Of a stretch of 64,000 nt of DNA, positions 1-8,753 are shown piece by piece. Source of the DNA: Paracoccus caeni (GTDB lineage: Bacteria; Pseudomonadota; Alphaproteobacteria; Rhodobacterales; Rhodobacteraceae); the NCBI RefSeq assembly GCF_016629665.1, contig NZ_JAEPRQ010000006.1, positions 158,576 to 222,575 on the forward strand, written 5' to 3'. Numbering within the stretch: the first letter of the stretch is position 1; the number at the start of each line of letters is the position of its first letter. The position numbers were made by a program, and so were the translations under genes. Under the pieces are notes generated by a model. It was not told the origin of the DNA, made no database searches, and saw nothing but the letters and a program-made list of their open reading frames with translations.

Positions 1-44
1 TCGACGCCACCCTGACCGGACGCCCGGTCGAGATCCCCGGCTAA
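1..44 (+). CDS. C-terminal tail of upstream gene (probably preT)
   Basis: A reading frame enters from the left edge and ends at a TAA at 42-44, giving only the tail DATLTGRPVEIPG. It lies 13 nt before preA with a ribosome binding site between them, so the two are probably cotranscribed. In most bacteria the gene just before preA is preT, the flavoprotein subunit of NAD-dependent dihydropyrimidine dehydrogenase; that identity is inferred from position, since the visible residues are too few to recognise. Confidence 0.55.
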   Translation, partial: DATLTGRPVEIPG

Positions 45-57
45 GGGAGGAAAAGAC

Positions 58-1356
58 ATGGCAGATCTGCGCACGAATTTCGTCGGCATCAAGTCACCGA
101 ACCCGTTCTGGCTGGCCTCGGCCCCGCCGACCGACAAGGAAGTCAACGTCCGCCGCGCCTTTCAGGCCGGTTGGGGCGGGGTCGTCTGGAAGACCTTGGG
201 CAGCGAAGGCCCCCCCGTGGTCAATGTCAACGGCCCCCGCTACGGCGTCGTCTATGGCGCCGACCGCCGGGTGCTGGGCATCAACAATATCGAATTGATC
301 ACCGACCGCCCGCTGGAGGTGAACCTGCGCGAGATCAAATCCGTCAAGCGCGACTATCCCGACCGGGCGCTAATCATCAGCCTGATGGTCCCCTGCGACG
401 AGGATTCATGGCGCGACATCCTTGCCCGGATCGAGGATACCGGCGCCGACGGCGTCGAACTGAACTTCGGCTGCCCGCATGGCATGGCCGAACGCGGCAT
501 GGGCTCGGCTGTCGGTCAGGTGCCGGAATATATCGAGATGGTGACCCGTTGGGTAAAGCAATATTCACGCATGCCCTGCATCGTGAAGCTGACCCCGAAC
601 ATCACCGATGTCCGCAAACCAGCAGAGGCCGCGATGCGCGGCGGCGCCGATGCGGTCAGCCTGATCAACACGGTCAACTCGATCACTTCGGTCGATCTGG
701 ACCTGTTCGCGCCGCAGCCGACCATCGACGGCAAAGGCAGCCATGGCGGCTATTGCGGCCCGGCGGTGAAGCCCATCGCGCTGAACATGGTGGCCGAAAT
801 CGCCCGCAACCCGGAAACCCGCGGCCTGCCGATCAGCGGTATCGGCGGCATCACCACATGGCGCGACGCGGCAGAGTTCATGGCGCTTGGCGCAGGCTCG
901 GTTCAGGTCTGCACGGCAGCGATGACCTATGGGTTCAAGGTGGTGCAAGAGATGATCTCGGGCCTGCGCGACTATCTGGACAGCCACGAAATGGAAATGT
1001 CCGACCTGATCGGGCGCGCGGTTCCGAACGTCACCGATTGGCAATATCTGAACCTGAACTACGTGACCAAAGCGGTGATCGATCAGGATGCCTGTATCAA
1101 ATGCGGCCGCTGCTACGCCGCCTGCGAGGATACCTCGCATCAGGCCATCGCGATGAACCCTGGCCGGGTTTTTGAGGTGGTCGAGGAAGAATGCGTCGCC
1201 TGCAATCTCTGCATCGATGTCTGCCCGGTCGAGGATTGCATCACCATGCGCGAGCTTGAGATCGGCGAGTTGGACAAGCGCACCGGCGAGAAGCGCCGCG
1301 AATATGCCAACTGGACCACGCATCCCAACAACCCGATGGCGAAAGCGGCCGAGTAG
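58..1356 (+). CDS. preA: NAD-dependent dihydropyrimidine dehydrogenase subunit PreA
   Basis: Catalytic subunit that reduces uracil or thymine to the 5,6-dihydro form in reductive pyrimidine catabolism, working with the PreT flavoprotein in the cytoplasm. The first ~320 residues form a dihydroorotate-dehydrogenase-like TIM barrel (N-terminus ADLRTNFVGIKSPNPFWLAS). The C-terminus carries two 4Fe-4S motifs, CIKCGRCYAAC at residues 346-356 and CVACNLCIDVC at 379-389, as expected for PreA. Length 432 aa is normal for the family. The start follows AGGGAGGAAAAGAC. It is the last gene of its operon, since a strong hairpin follows at 1381-1420. Confidence 0.95.
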   Translation: MADLRTNFVGIKSPNPFWLASAPPTDKEVNVRRAFQAGWGGVVWKTLGSEGPPVVNVNGPRYGVVYGADRRVLGINNIELITDRPLEVNLREIKSVKRDYPDRALIISLMVPCDEDSWRDILARIEDTGADGVELNFGCPHGMAERGMGSAVGQVPEYIEMVTRWVKQYSRMPCIVKLTPNITDVRKPAEAAMRGGADAVSLINTVNSITSVDLDLFAPQPTIDGKGSHGGYCGPAVKPIALNMVAEIARNPETRGLPISGIGGITTWRDAAEFMALGAGSVQVCTAAMTYGFKVVQEMISGLRDYLDSHEMEMSDLIGRAVPNVTDWQYLNLNYVTKAVIDQDACIKCGRCYAACEDTSHQAIAMNPGRVFEVVEEECVACNLCIDVCPVEDCITMRELEIGELDKRTGEKRREYANWTTHPNNPMAKAAE

Positions 1357-1380
1357 GCTTTCCGGTATTTTTACAACGAA

Positions 1381-1420
1381 GAAGCGGCGAGGTTAAGGTT
1401 TTCTCAACCTCGCCGCTTTA
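1381..1420 (+). terminator. Hairpin terminator after preA
   Basis: Perfect 13-bp inverted repeat, AAGCGGCGAGGTT at 1382-1394 and AACCTCGCCGCTT at 1406-1418, with an 11-nt loop, followed by TTATAT. It lies 25 nt after the preA stop. The U-tract is short, so it may need help from Rho, but stem quality is high. Between here and 1580 there are ~160 nt of GC-rich spacer with no recognisable element. Confidence 0.75.
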
Positions 1421-1579
1421 TATCCGGCTTTGCGGTACAGGCTGCGGAGCCGATGACCGCCAACGGAGAAGTCGCCCCGGTCTCGGCTGGCAAGGCCTAC
1501 CTGTCTCCCCCATGCAGGAGAGGCCGGGGCGCGCGCGCGCACCCTCTGCCGTTTCTTCGTTGTCCAAATACCGAAAACC

Positions 1580-3052
1580 CTAGAGGCCGTAGATACGGCT
1601 GAATTTATCTTCCAGATAGGCCAGCAACGGTTCGGGCGAGACGCTTTCGCCGATGGCCTGTTCGATCAACTGCTTTGGCGGCAACAGTCCACCATGGCGT
1701 TGGACATTTTCGCGCAGCCATTCGACGCCGGGCGCGGCATCGCCTGCGGCAAGCGAGGTATCAAGCTCTGGCACCGCCTCGCGCAGGGCGCGGTTCAGGC
1801 AGCCGGCAAAGACATTGCCAAGGGCATAGGTCGGGAAATAGCCGAACAGGCCCACCGCCCAGTGAACGTCCTGCAACACGCCATTGGCCGGGCGATCCAC
1901 CGCCACGCCGAAATCCTTGAGGAAACGGGCATTCCACGCCTCGACCAGATCTTCCGTATTCAGGCGGCCGCTGATCAGGTCACGCTCGATGTCAAAGCGC
2001 AGCATGATGTGCAGATTGTATTGCACCTCGTCGGCCTCGGTGCGGATATAGCCGGGGGTGACCCGGTTCACCGTGGCGTAGAAGGCGTCGGGATCGGCGA
2101 TGTTCAGATCGTCGAAGGCGTCCGACATGCGCTTGAACAGCCAGCCGGTAAAGGCGCGGCCCCGGCCCATCTGGTTTTCATAGATGCGGCTTTGGCTTTC
2201 ATGCACCCCCATCGACACACCCCGGCCAAGCGGCGTAAAGGCATAGTCGGGATCGATGCCCAATTCATAGCTGGAATGGCCGACCTCGTGGATGGTCGAA
2301 TAGATGCAGTTGAACGGATCAGGCTCGACCACCCGCGTGGTGATGCGGCTGTCCTGCCAACGACCGCTGCTGAACGGATGCACCGCCAGATCCAGCCGCC
2401 CGCGCGTCCAGTCATAACCAAAGGCCGTGGCGCAGGTGCGGGCCAGACGAAGCTGGGTTTCCTGCGGAAAATGGCCGGTCAGTGGCGCGGGCTGGTTCTC
2501 GACGCCAAGAATATCCTCGCGCAGGGCGACAAGGCGCGGGCGCATCTGATCGAACAAAGCGGCGATTTCGGTGCCGGTAATGCCCGGCTCGTAATCGTCC
2601 AGCAGCGCATCATAAAGATCGCCGCCTTCGGCGACCGCCGCAGCCTCTTCCCGCTTCAGCATCAGCACCTGATCAAGCGTGGGAAGAAACTCCTCCGGCG
2701 CGTCCTTGGCCCGTGCTTCAGCCCAGATCCCCTGCGACAGCGAGGTCAGCCGTGCCAGTTCCTGCGCCAGCCGTGCCGGGATTTTGCTGGCACGGTTGAA
2801 GTCGCGCGCGATCAGATCCATCGCCCGGGTCTCGGCCTCGGTCTGCGGTTCCGCCACTTCCAGCCATTCGCCGATCCGCTCATCGGTGCGACGCTCGTGC
2901 AGGACCGCCTCGATCGCGCCCATTTCCTCGGCCCGCTGTTCGGCGGCACCGCGCGGCATGACCGTTTCCTGATCCCAGCCAAGCCGCTCGGCGATCGAGG
3001 ACAGCGCCTCGGTCTGCCGCTGAAACGCGAGTAGATCGTTGATCGCTGTCAT
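1580..3052 (-). CDS. Carboxypeptidase M32 (Taq-type metallocarboxypeptidase)
   Basis: Zinc metallocarboxypeptidase that removes C-terminal residues from peptides, probably in cytoplasmic peptide turnover. The family's HExxH zinc motif is HEVGH at residues 255-259, followed by a helical C-terminal half ending in LEDKFSRIYGL. The full length of 490 aa fits M32 enzymes. The start codon overlaps the ctaA stop by 4 nt (ATGA), so it is the last gene of a minus-strand operon trmJ-ctaA-M32. Substrate cannot be read from sequence. Confidence 0.93.
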   Translation of the reverse strand: MTAINDLLAFQRQTEALSSIAERLGWDQETVMPRGAAEQRAEEMGAIEAVLHERRTDERIGEWLEVAEPQTEAETRAMDLIARDFNRASKIPARLAQELARLTSLSQGIWAEARAKDAPEEFLPTLDQVLMLKREEAAAVAEGGDLYDALLDDYEPGITGTEIAALFDQMRPRLVALREDILGVENQPAPLTGHFPQETQLRLARTCATAFGYDWTRGRLDLAVHPFSSGRWQDSRITTRVVEPDPFNCIYSTIHEVGHSSYELGIDPDYAFTPLGRGVSMGVHESQSRIYENQMGRGRAFTGWLFKRMSDAFDDLNIADPDAFYATVNRVTPGYIRTEADEVQYNLHIMLRFDIERDLISGRLNTEDLVEAWNARFLKDFGVAVDRPANGVLQDVHWAVGLFGYFPTYALGNVFAGCLNRALREAVPELDTSLAAGDAAPGVEWLRENVQRHGGLLPPKQLIEQAIGESVSPEPLLAYLEDKFSRIYGL

Positions 3053-4197
3053 CGGATGGTCCCCCTGACCGAGGTTTCATGCGGATAGGCCGCATTGTGG
3101 CGGGCGCGGATGATCAGGACGAACATCGCCATCGCCCCGATCTGATGGCTGAGCGCAAGCCCGAGGGGCGAGGCATGAAGCACGTTCATGATCCCCAGAC
3201 CCACCTGCACCGCCACCATCGCGATCATAGCGTTAAACGCCCCGCGCGTCACCGGATGCGGGGATTTTCGCCCACGCAACCAGACCACGATGGCAAAGAT
3301 GGTCAGCAGATAGCCGGTCATCCGATGCACGAATTGCACAAGCGCCGGGTTTTCAAAGAAATTCCGCCAGCCCAGCTCAGCGTCCCAGATATATTCGGGG
3401 ATCCATTCGCCACCCATCGTCGGCCAGCCGGTATAGGTCCGCCCGGCATCGATCCCGGCGACCAGCGCGCCCAGCAGGATCTGCACCATCGCCAGATGCA
3501 TCAGGCCAGTCGACATTGAAAACAGTTTCCGCTCTCCCGCCCTGCGCGCGCGCAGGAGCTGCGCCTCGCTGCGGCCCAGCATCAACACATACCAGGTGAT
3601 CAGGCCAAGGATCAGGAAGGCCAGCCCCAGATGGATCGCCAGCCGGTAAGAGGCGACGCGCACCATCCCCTCGACCAGCCCGGAACTGACCATCCACCAG
3701 CCGATTGCGCCCTGCAATCCGCCAAGCGCGCCAACCGCAACCAATCGCGGGGTCCAGCCGACCGGGATTCGCTTCGTCGCAAGAAAGAACAGAAATCCCC
3801 CGGCCCAGATCAGCCCGACCAGACGGCCCAGCAGACGGTGCGACCATTCCCACCAATAGATCTGTTTGAACTCGGCCAGCGACATGCCCGCGTTCACCTC
3901 GATATATTGCGGGATCTGCTTGTAGGCGTCGAATTCCGATTGCCATGCCGTCTCGTTCATCGGCGGCAGCGCGCCCGTCACCGGCGCCCATTCGACAATG
4001 GACAGGCCCGAGCCGGTCAGCCGAGTGGCCCCGCCCAGCACGATCATCGCCGCGACCAGCGCGAACAACACCATCAGCCACATGCGGATCGCCCGGCGCG
4101 CGCCCTTAGGTGCGGCGTCGATCATGCCGGTCGTCGCGGTTGGGCGGCTGCTGGCAGTCGGATCCGAAACTTCCTCGAAAACGGGGCGTTTGGCCAT
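3049..4197 (-). CDS. ctaA: Heme A synthase (COX15/CtaA)
   Basis: Inner-membrane enzyme that oxidises the C8 methyl of heme O to a formyl group, giving heme A for aa3-type cytochrome oxidase. About eight hydrophobic segments are visible, and the family motifs GGATRLTGSGLSIVEW and EWSHRLLGR near the N-terminus and FVHRMTGYLL in the second half contain the conserved heme-binding histidines. I start at MAKRPVFEE (4197) because AAGGAG lies 6 nt upstream; an earlier GTG (4212) would place that SD inside the gene. 382 aa, normal for the alphaproteobacterial type. It overlaps the downstream M32 gene by 4 nt. Confidence 0.94.
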   Translation of the reverse strand: MAKRPVFEEVSDPTASSRPTATTGMIDAAPKGARRAIRMWLMVLFALVAAMIVLGGATRLTGSGLSIVEWAPVTGALPPMNETAWQSEFDAYKQIPQYIEVNAGMSLAEFKQIYWWEWSHRLLGRLVGLIWAGGFLFFLATKRIPVGWTPRLVAVGALGGLQGAIGWWMVSSGLVEGMVRVASYRLAIHLGLAFLILGLITWYVLMLGRSEAQLLRARRAGERKLFSMSTGLMHLAMVQILLGALVAGIDAGRTYTGWPTMGGEWIPEYIWDAELGWRNFFENPALVQFVHRMTGYLLTIFAIVVWLRGRKSPHPVTRGAFNAMIAMVAVQVGLGIMNVLHASPLGLALSHQIGAMAMFVLIIRARHNAAYPHETSVRGTIR

Positions 4198-4235
4198 TGC
4201 TTGCTCCTTCACGTCGCGCGGAACTTAGGCTGCGC

Positions 4236-4967
4236 TCACTTGCGGGTCAATTGGCGCAGAAGGCCATGCAGCACCCGCACGTCGCCCTGCGTCAGCGTCA
4301 GGCGCGACCACATGTTGCGCAGGTTCAGCTTCATACTTGACGCCTTGGCCTCGGGGAAGAAAAACCCAGCTTCGTCAAGGCGTTCCTCGTAATGATCGCC
4401 CAGTTTCTCAATCTCGATCCGGTCGGCCATCACCTCGCCCGCGGCGCGACCAAGATGCGGCGAGGGTTCTGGCGGCAAAGTGTCGCGGCCCCATTCGTAG
4501 CCCATCAACAGCACCGCCTGCGCCAGATTGAGCGAGGGGAAATCCGGGTTCACCGGCACCGTCACAATGGCATTGGCGCGGGCCACATCGTCGTTTTCCA
4601 GCCCGGCGCGTTCCGGCCCGAAGATAATCGCGACCCGGCCCGGCTGACTGCGCGCCTTTTCCATCGCCGTGGCGGGCGTATAGACCGGCTTTGACAGATC
4701 GCGCCCGCGCGCCGTGGTGGCAAAGGCGAACTCGATCCCCGTCATCGCTTCGGCCAGCGTCGGGAAAATCCGCGCATGATCCAGCACCCGCCCCGCCGCG
4801 CCTGAGGCCATCGCAATCGCCTTGGGATTGGGCCAGCCGTCACGCGGATCGACCAGCCGCATCTCGGTCAGGCCGAAATTCAGCATGGCGCGGGCGGCAC
4901 CGCCGATATTCTCGCCCATTTGCGGGCGGACAAGGATGATGACGGGCTTTTCAGGCGCATGTTCCAT
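4236..4967 (-). CDS. SpoU-family RNA 2'-O-methyltransferase, TrmJ-like
   Basis: SAM-dependent methyltransferase of the SPOUT/TrmH superfamily; TrmJ methylates the 2'-O of nucleotide 32 in certain tRNAs. The N-terminal motif ILVRPQMGENIGGAARAMLN carries the family's Asn/Arg, followed by IIFGPERAGLEND and the knot motif NPDFPSLNLAQAVLLMGYEW. 243 aa from the start MEHAPEKPV; the open frame extends ~136 codons further upstream, but that part is antisense to the neighbouring ThiE-like gene and is not protein-like. Only 57 nt separate the two divergent starts. TrmJ rather than TrmL or TrmH is assigned from general resemblance. Confidence 0.87.
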   Translation of the reverse strand: MEHAPEKPVIILVRPQMGENIGGAARAMLNFGLTEMRLVDPRDGWPNPKAIAMASGAAGRVLDHARIFPTLAEAMTGIEFAFATTARGRDLSKPVYTPATAMEKARSQPGRVAIIFGPERAGLENDDVARANAIVTVPVNPDFPSLNLAQAVLLMGYEWGRDTLPPEPSPHLGRAAGEVMADRIEIEKLGDHYEERLDEAGFFFPEAKASSMKLNLRNMWSRLTLTQGDVRVLHGLLRQLTRK

Positions 4968-5024
4968 GCCCGCCGCATAGTCCTTCTGGCAAGGCGCGGC
5001 AAGCTGCGCTATTGCGACAGAAAG

Positions 5025-5639
5025 ATGGAGACGCATGTGACCGACGCCCCGCAGCTTTACCTGATGACCCCCGCAGGGGCGCAAGCCTCGACCCTGTCGC
5101 CGATGCTGGGCGAAGTGCTGGACCGCTTTCCCGTTGCCTGCCTGCGCATTCGCGGCGGTGCGGAAGAAGACGAACTGGGCCGGCTGGCCGATCTGGCCCG
5201 CGAGATCGCCCATGCCCGCGATGTGGCGGTGGTGATCGACGACCATGTGCGGCTGGCACAGCGGCACGGCCTTGACGGCGTGCATCTGACCGACGGCGCA
5301 CGCGGCGTGCGCGATGCCCGCAAAGAGCTGGGCGCGGATGCGATTGTGGGCGCCTTCTGCGGCGTGTCGCGCCATGACGGGATCAATGCGGGCGAGGCCG
5401 GGGCGGATTACGTCAGCTTTGGCCCGGTTGGGGACACAGCACTTGGGCGCGGCGGGCCTGCGCCGCTGGATCTGTTCCAGTGGTGGTCCGAAATGATCGA
5501 GATTCCCGTGGTGGCCGAGGGTGCGATTACCCGCGAATTGATCACCGGCCTGTCGCCGATCACCGATTTCATCGCCATTGGCGCCGAAATCTGGGCCGAG
5601 AAAGATCCGGCGAAGGCGCTTGAGGGGCTTTGGGGCTGA
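5025..5639 (+). CDS. ThiE/TenI-like thiamine-phosphate-synthase family protein
   Basis: 204-aa TIM-barrel protein related to thiamine phosphate synthase. Recognisable family segments are ACLRIRGGAEEDEL, VVIDDHVRLA, GVHLTDG, GADYVSFGPV and IPVVAEGAIT. Several catalytic positions of real ThiE look altered: the basic residues of the Q-x-R-x-K strand are not kept, and HLTDG replaces the usual HLGQ. A canonical thiE is present at 51834-52430 in a thiamin operon, so this copy may be a TenI-like or repurposed paralog. Start METHVTDAP is chosen because longer frames overlap the divergent trmJ-like gene. Confidence 0.75.
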   Translation: METHVTDAPQLYLMTPAGAQASTLSPMLGEVLDRFPVACLRIRGGAEEDELGRLADLAREIAHARDVAVVIDDHVRLAQRHGLDGVHLTDGARGVRDARKELGADAIVGAFCGVSRHDGINAGEAGADYVSFGPVGDTALGRGGPAPLDLFQWWSEMIEIPVVAEGAITRELITGLSPITDFIAIGAEIWAEKDPAKALEGLWG

Positions 5640-5743
5640 ACAGCCCCGGTTTCGGACGATCCGCCCTGCTCTTCTGCCGCAAATTCGTGGCGGTTCAATG
5701 CTTTGCGATTGCGCGACTCTGACAAGGTTGCCAATCTGCGGCC

Positions 5744-6934
5744 ATGACCCGCCCCTTTCGCCGCCTTGTTCTTTACCTGCCGGGCTTCGACCCCTTCCCG
5801 CCCCGCCGCTACCGCGAGCTTTACCGACGCGAGGCGGCTGCGCAGGCGGGCGTCTCGGGCTATGGGATGACGGTTGCGGGGGCGAAGATCGCTTCGGGCT
5901 TTGGCTGGCGCAGTCGCGGCAGCTTCCCCGAGGGCGAGGCCGAGACGCTGTTCGAGGTGCTGGTCTGGTCCGATCTGGTGCAGGCCTCGATGCGGACGGC
6001 GATCGCCGGAACCTATCTGCAGCTTGCCCGAACCGCCGCCATCTATATCGGCTCGGGGGCTTTCGGGCGGCTGATGCGGCTCAGGCGCGGGCCGATGCTG
6101 GCGGCGCTTTATCCCTTTGCGATCCTGCTGCTGCAGCTTCTGGTCGCGCTGATTGTTGGTGCCGCCGCAGGGTGGCTTGCGGCATGGGCGTTCAACGGCT
6201 GGGCGGGGCTGATCGTCGCGGCGGCGATGGCGGTGGCCGTGCTGATGCTGGCCCGTGCGCAGGATCACCGGCTTTACGCCTATTATCTGATGAACGATTA
6301 CGCCTTCACCGCCGCCCTGCGTGGCGCCTATCCCGAAGCGTTGGAGGAACGGATTCGGGGTTTCACCGCCCGGCTGGAACAGGCATTGCAGGACCCCGAG
6401 ATTGATGAGGTGCTGGTCGTCGGCCATTCCTCGGGCGCCTATCTGGCGGTCTCGATCCTTGCCGATCTGATCCGGGGCGGCCTGCCCCCGTCCCGCGCGA
6501 CCTTGTCGCTGCTGACGCTTGGCCATGTGGTGCCGATGGCCTCTTTCCTGCCGGATGCGACACGGCTGCGCGCCGATCTGGCCTACCTGTCCGAGCGGTC
6601 GGAACTCTTCTGGCTGGATGTCACCGCCCCCGGCGATGCTTGCAGCTTTGCTTTATGCGATCCGGTGGCGGTGACGGGCGTGGCAGGCGAAGGGCAGCTT
6701 TGGCCGCTGGTCATCTCGGCCAGCTTCACCAATACGCTGTCGCCGGAGAAACAGCGTGAGCTAAGGAAACGCTGGTTCCGGCTGCATTTTCAATATCTTT
6801 GCGCCTTCGACCGACCCGGAGATTACGACTATTTCGCCATTACCGGCGGTCCGCTGACGCTGGCGCAGCGCTTTGCCGGGCGCAAACCCTCGCCCGGCCG
6901 GATCACCCGCGCCGTCGGGCCGGGCCTGCCATGA
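5744..6934 (+). CDS. Uncharacterised membrane protein with alpha/beta-hydrolase-like nucleophile motif
   Basis: 396-aa protein that I cannot assign to a named family. The opening RLVLYLPGFDPFPPRRY resembles the first strand and oxyanion loop of an alpha/beta hydrolase, and VLVVGHSSGAYLA at residues 223-235 is a typical nucleophile elbow (GxSxG, Ser229). Between these, residues 118-170 hold two hydrophobic segments, so the hydrolase fold would be split by a membrane hairpin. No catalytic Asp or His can be named with confidence. The stop overlaps the P450 start (ATGA), so both are very probably cotranscribed; the pairing suggests processing of a lipophilic substrate, which is inference. Confidence 0.7.
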   Translation: MTRPFRRLVLYLPGFDPFPPRRYRELYRREAAAQAGVSGYGMTVAGAKIASGFGWRSRGSFPEGEAETLFEVLVWSDLVQASMRTAIAGTYLQLARTAAIYIGSGAFGRLMRLRRGPMLAALYPFAILLLQLLVALIVGAAAGWLAAWAFNGWAGLIVAAAMAVAVLMLARAQDHRLYAYYLMNDYAFTAALRGAYPEALEERIRGFTARLEQALQDPEIDEVLVVGHSSGAYLAVSILADLIRGGLPPSRATLSLLTLGHVVPMASFLPDATRLRADLAYLSERSELFWLDVTAPGDACSFALCDPVAVTGVAGEGQLWPLVISASFTNTLSPEKQRELRKRWFRLHFQYLCAFDRPGDYDYFAITGGPLTLAQRFAGRKPSPGRITRAVGPGLP

Positions 6935-8265
6935 TCCCGCCCCGCCCGCCGACGAACGAGACCCGCAACACCCTGCTGCGGTTGATCCTCGGCTTCCGAC
7001 GCGATCTTCTGTCGGCCCTGCCCGCCCGGCTCTACCGCGCACGCATGGCCGAGTTTCGTAGCCCGCTGATCCACAGCTTCGTCTGCAACGATCCGGCGCT
7101 GGTCCGGCTGATCCTGCAGGAAAAGCCCGGCGATTTTCCGAAATCGCGGCGGCTGCGCGCCGGTCTGTCGCCGCTGATGGGCAATTCGGTCTTCGTCAGC
7201 AATGGCGAGGACTGGGCCCGCCAACGCCGCATCATCGATCCGGCTTTCGAGGGCGGCAGACTGCGCGAAATCTACCCCGCCGTTCTGGCCGCCGCCCGTT
7301 CGGTCACCGCCGAACTGCCCGAGGGCGAAGTCGATATCGAGCCCTTCGCCAGCCTCGCCACTGCCGATGCGATCTTTCGGGCGATGTTTTCGCTGCCCAT
7401 CGAACATGACATCGCCGCCCGCGTTTTTCGCGCCTTCCGCGCCCATCAGGATGCGCAGCCGCTGGTCAATCTGGCGGCGATCCTGCCATGGATGCCGCGC
7501 TGGCATTCGCGCGCAACCCGTCGCACGGCGGGGGAAATCCGCAGCCTGATCCGGCAACTGGTCGATCAGCGCCTTGACGCCATCGCGGAGGGCACCGCCC
7601 CCGACGATCTGGCAACGCGCATTCTGACGACGCCCGATCCTGTCACCGGCGCGCTCTTTTCCAGCGCGGAAATGGTCGATCAGGTCGCCACCTTCTTTCT
7701 GGCCGGGCATGAGACCAGCGCCTCGTCAATCGCATGGGCCTTGTGGCTGCTGGCCGCCAATCCCGACTGGCAGGATCGCGTCGCGTCCGAGGCTGCGCTG
7801 CTGAGCGATGACATGGCAACGCTGGGCAAGCTGAAGGCCACACGTGCCGTCTATCGCGAAACGCTGCGGCTTTATCCCCCGGTGCCGATGTTCGTGCGCG
7901 AAGCGGCTGTCGCGCAGCGCTTCCGTGACAGGACGGTGCCGAAAGGGGCGCAGGTCGTTGTCTCGCCATGGCATCTGCACCGGCATGAGCGGTTATGGGA
8001 CCACCCCGACGCCTTCGATCCGGCGCGTTGGGACACCACCGAAGGCAAAGCCAGCGCCCGCGACGCCTTCGTGCCGTTTTCAGCCGGTCAGCGCGTCTGT
8101 CCGGGCGCGGGGCTTGCCATGATGGAGGGGGTGGTGATCCTTGCCACCATCGTCGCGGCGTTTCGGTTGCAGCCGACGGAACAAGAGCCGGTTCCGGTAG
8201 CACGGCTGACAGTGCGCGGAAGCGACGGGATCAGGATCAGACTGGAGCGGAGGGAGCAAGCATGA
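6931..8265 (+). CDS. Cytochrome P450
   Basis: Soluble-type bacterial P450 monooxygenase of 444 aa. All three hallmark motifs are present: the oxygen-activating I-helix AGHETS (residues 258-263), ExxR (E310-R313, in ETLRLYP) and the heme-thiolate loop FSAGQRVCPG with Cys390 as the axial ligand. The start MIPPRPP overlaps the upstream stop in ATGA, and the stop overlaps the downstream YjbR-type gene in the same way. No ferredoxin or reductase gene lies nearby, so electrons must come from partners elsewhere. Sequence resembles broad fatty-acid or alkane/terpene-type CYPs; the substrate is unknown. Confidence 0.95.
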   Translation: MIPPRPPTNETRNTLLRLILGFRRDLLSALPARLYRARMAEFRSPLIHSFVCNDPALVRLILQEKPGDFPKSRRLRAGLSPLMGNSVFVSNGEDWARQRRIIDPAFEGGRLREIYPAVLAAARSVTAELPEGEVDIEPFASLATADAIFRAMFSLPIEHDIAARVFRAFRAHQDAQPLVNLAAILPWMPRWHSRATRRTAGEIRSLIRQLVDQRLDAIAEGTAPDDLATRILTTPDPVTGALFSSAEMVDQVATFFLAGHETSASSIAWALWLLAANPDWQDRVASEAALLSDDMATLGKLKATRAVYRETLRLYPPVPMFVREAAVAQRFRDRTVPKGAQVVVSPWHLHRHERLWDHPDAFDPARWDTTEGKASARDAFVPFSAGQRVCPGAGLAMMEGVVILATIVAAFRLQPTEQEPVPVARLTVRGSDGIRIRLERREQA

Positions 8266-8603
8266 GCCGCAAGACCGTGAACGAGATTTGCGCCGCCTTG
8301 CCGGGCGCCGAGCATAGCGACCCGTGGGGCGGCGGGCACGACTGCTGGAAGGTCGGCGGCAAGATGTTCGCGGTGATTGGCGCGATGAACGAGGCGGTCT
8401 CGGTCAAGACCGACAGCGTCGAGCTGGCCGAAATGCTGATCGAGGCAGGCCGCGCGACCCGCGCCGCATATATGCACAGGACTTGGGTTGCGATGCCGGT
8501 CGATGGTGATCCCGAAGAGCTGCGGCACAGGCTGGAAGGAAGTTATCGCATCATTCGCAATGCCTTGCCGAAGAAGTTTCAGGCAACGCTGGAGGATTTC
8601 TAG
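8262..8603 (+). CDS. MmcQ/YjbR-family protein
   Basis: 113-aa member of the YjbR/MmcQ family, a small CyaY-like fold of unknown biochemical role sometimes described as DNA-binding. Typical features are the N-terminal EICAALPGAEHSDPWG, the K-FAVIG strand and WVAMP near the middle. It overlaps the P450 stop by 4 nt and is the last gene of the three-gene operon. Whether it relates functionally to the P450 is unknown. Confidence 0.85.
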   Translation: MSRKTVNEICAALPGAEHSDPWGGGHDCWKVGGKMFAVIGAMNEAVSVKTDSVELAEMLIEAGRATRAAYMHRTWVAMPVDGDPEELRHRLEGSYRIIRNALPKKFQATLEDF

Positions 8604-8643
8604 CGCGTTTCCCTGTTTGGCCTAACGATTGAAACAGAGAGCG

Positions 8644-8715
8644 GTGCCCGCCCGTCCGGGCGGTCGGGCACTGCCCGGCGTCGCCCAAGGGCAACTTGAT
8701 TCCGGGCGGGCGCCT
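8644..8715. repeat. Dispersed structured repeat, copy 1 (~72 bp)
   Basis: This intergenic stretch matches 22821-22892 at 69 of 72 positions in the same orientation. It contains a near-palindromic half (GTGCCCG ... CGGGCAC, 8644-8671) and a second half with GTCGCCCAAGGGCAAC, which in copy 2 is the perfect hairpin GTCGCCC-AA-GGGCGAC. It lies between the YjbR stop and the trmB stop, i.e. between convergent genes. It looks like a REP-type extragenic element; I cannot count genomic copies. Confidence 0.85.
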
Positions 8716-8753
8716 CACCTGCACCCGCGATCAGTCACGACGACCTTCCCGCC

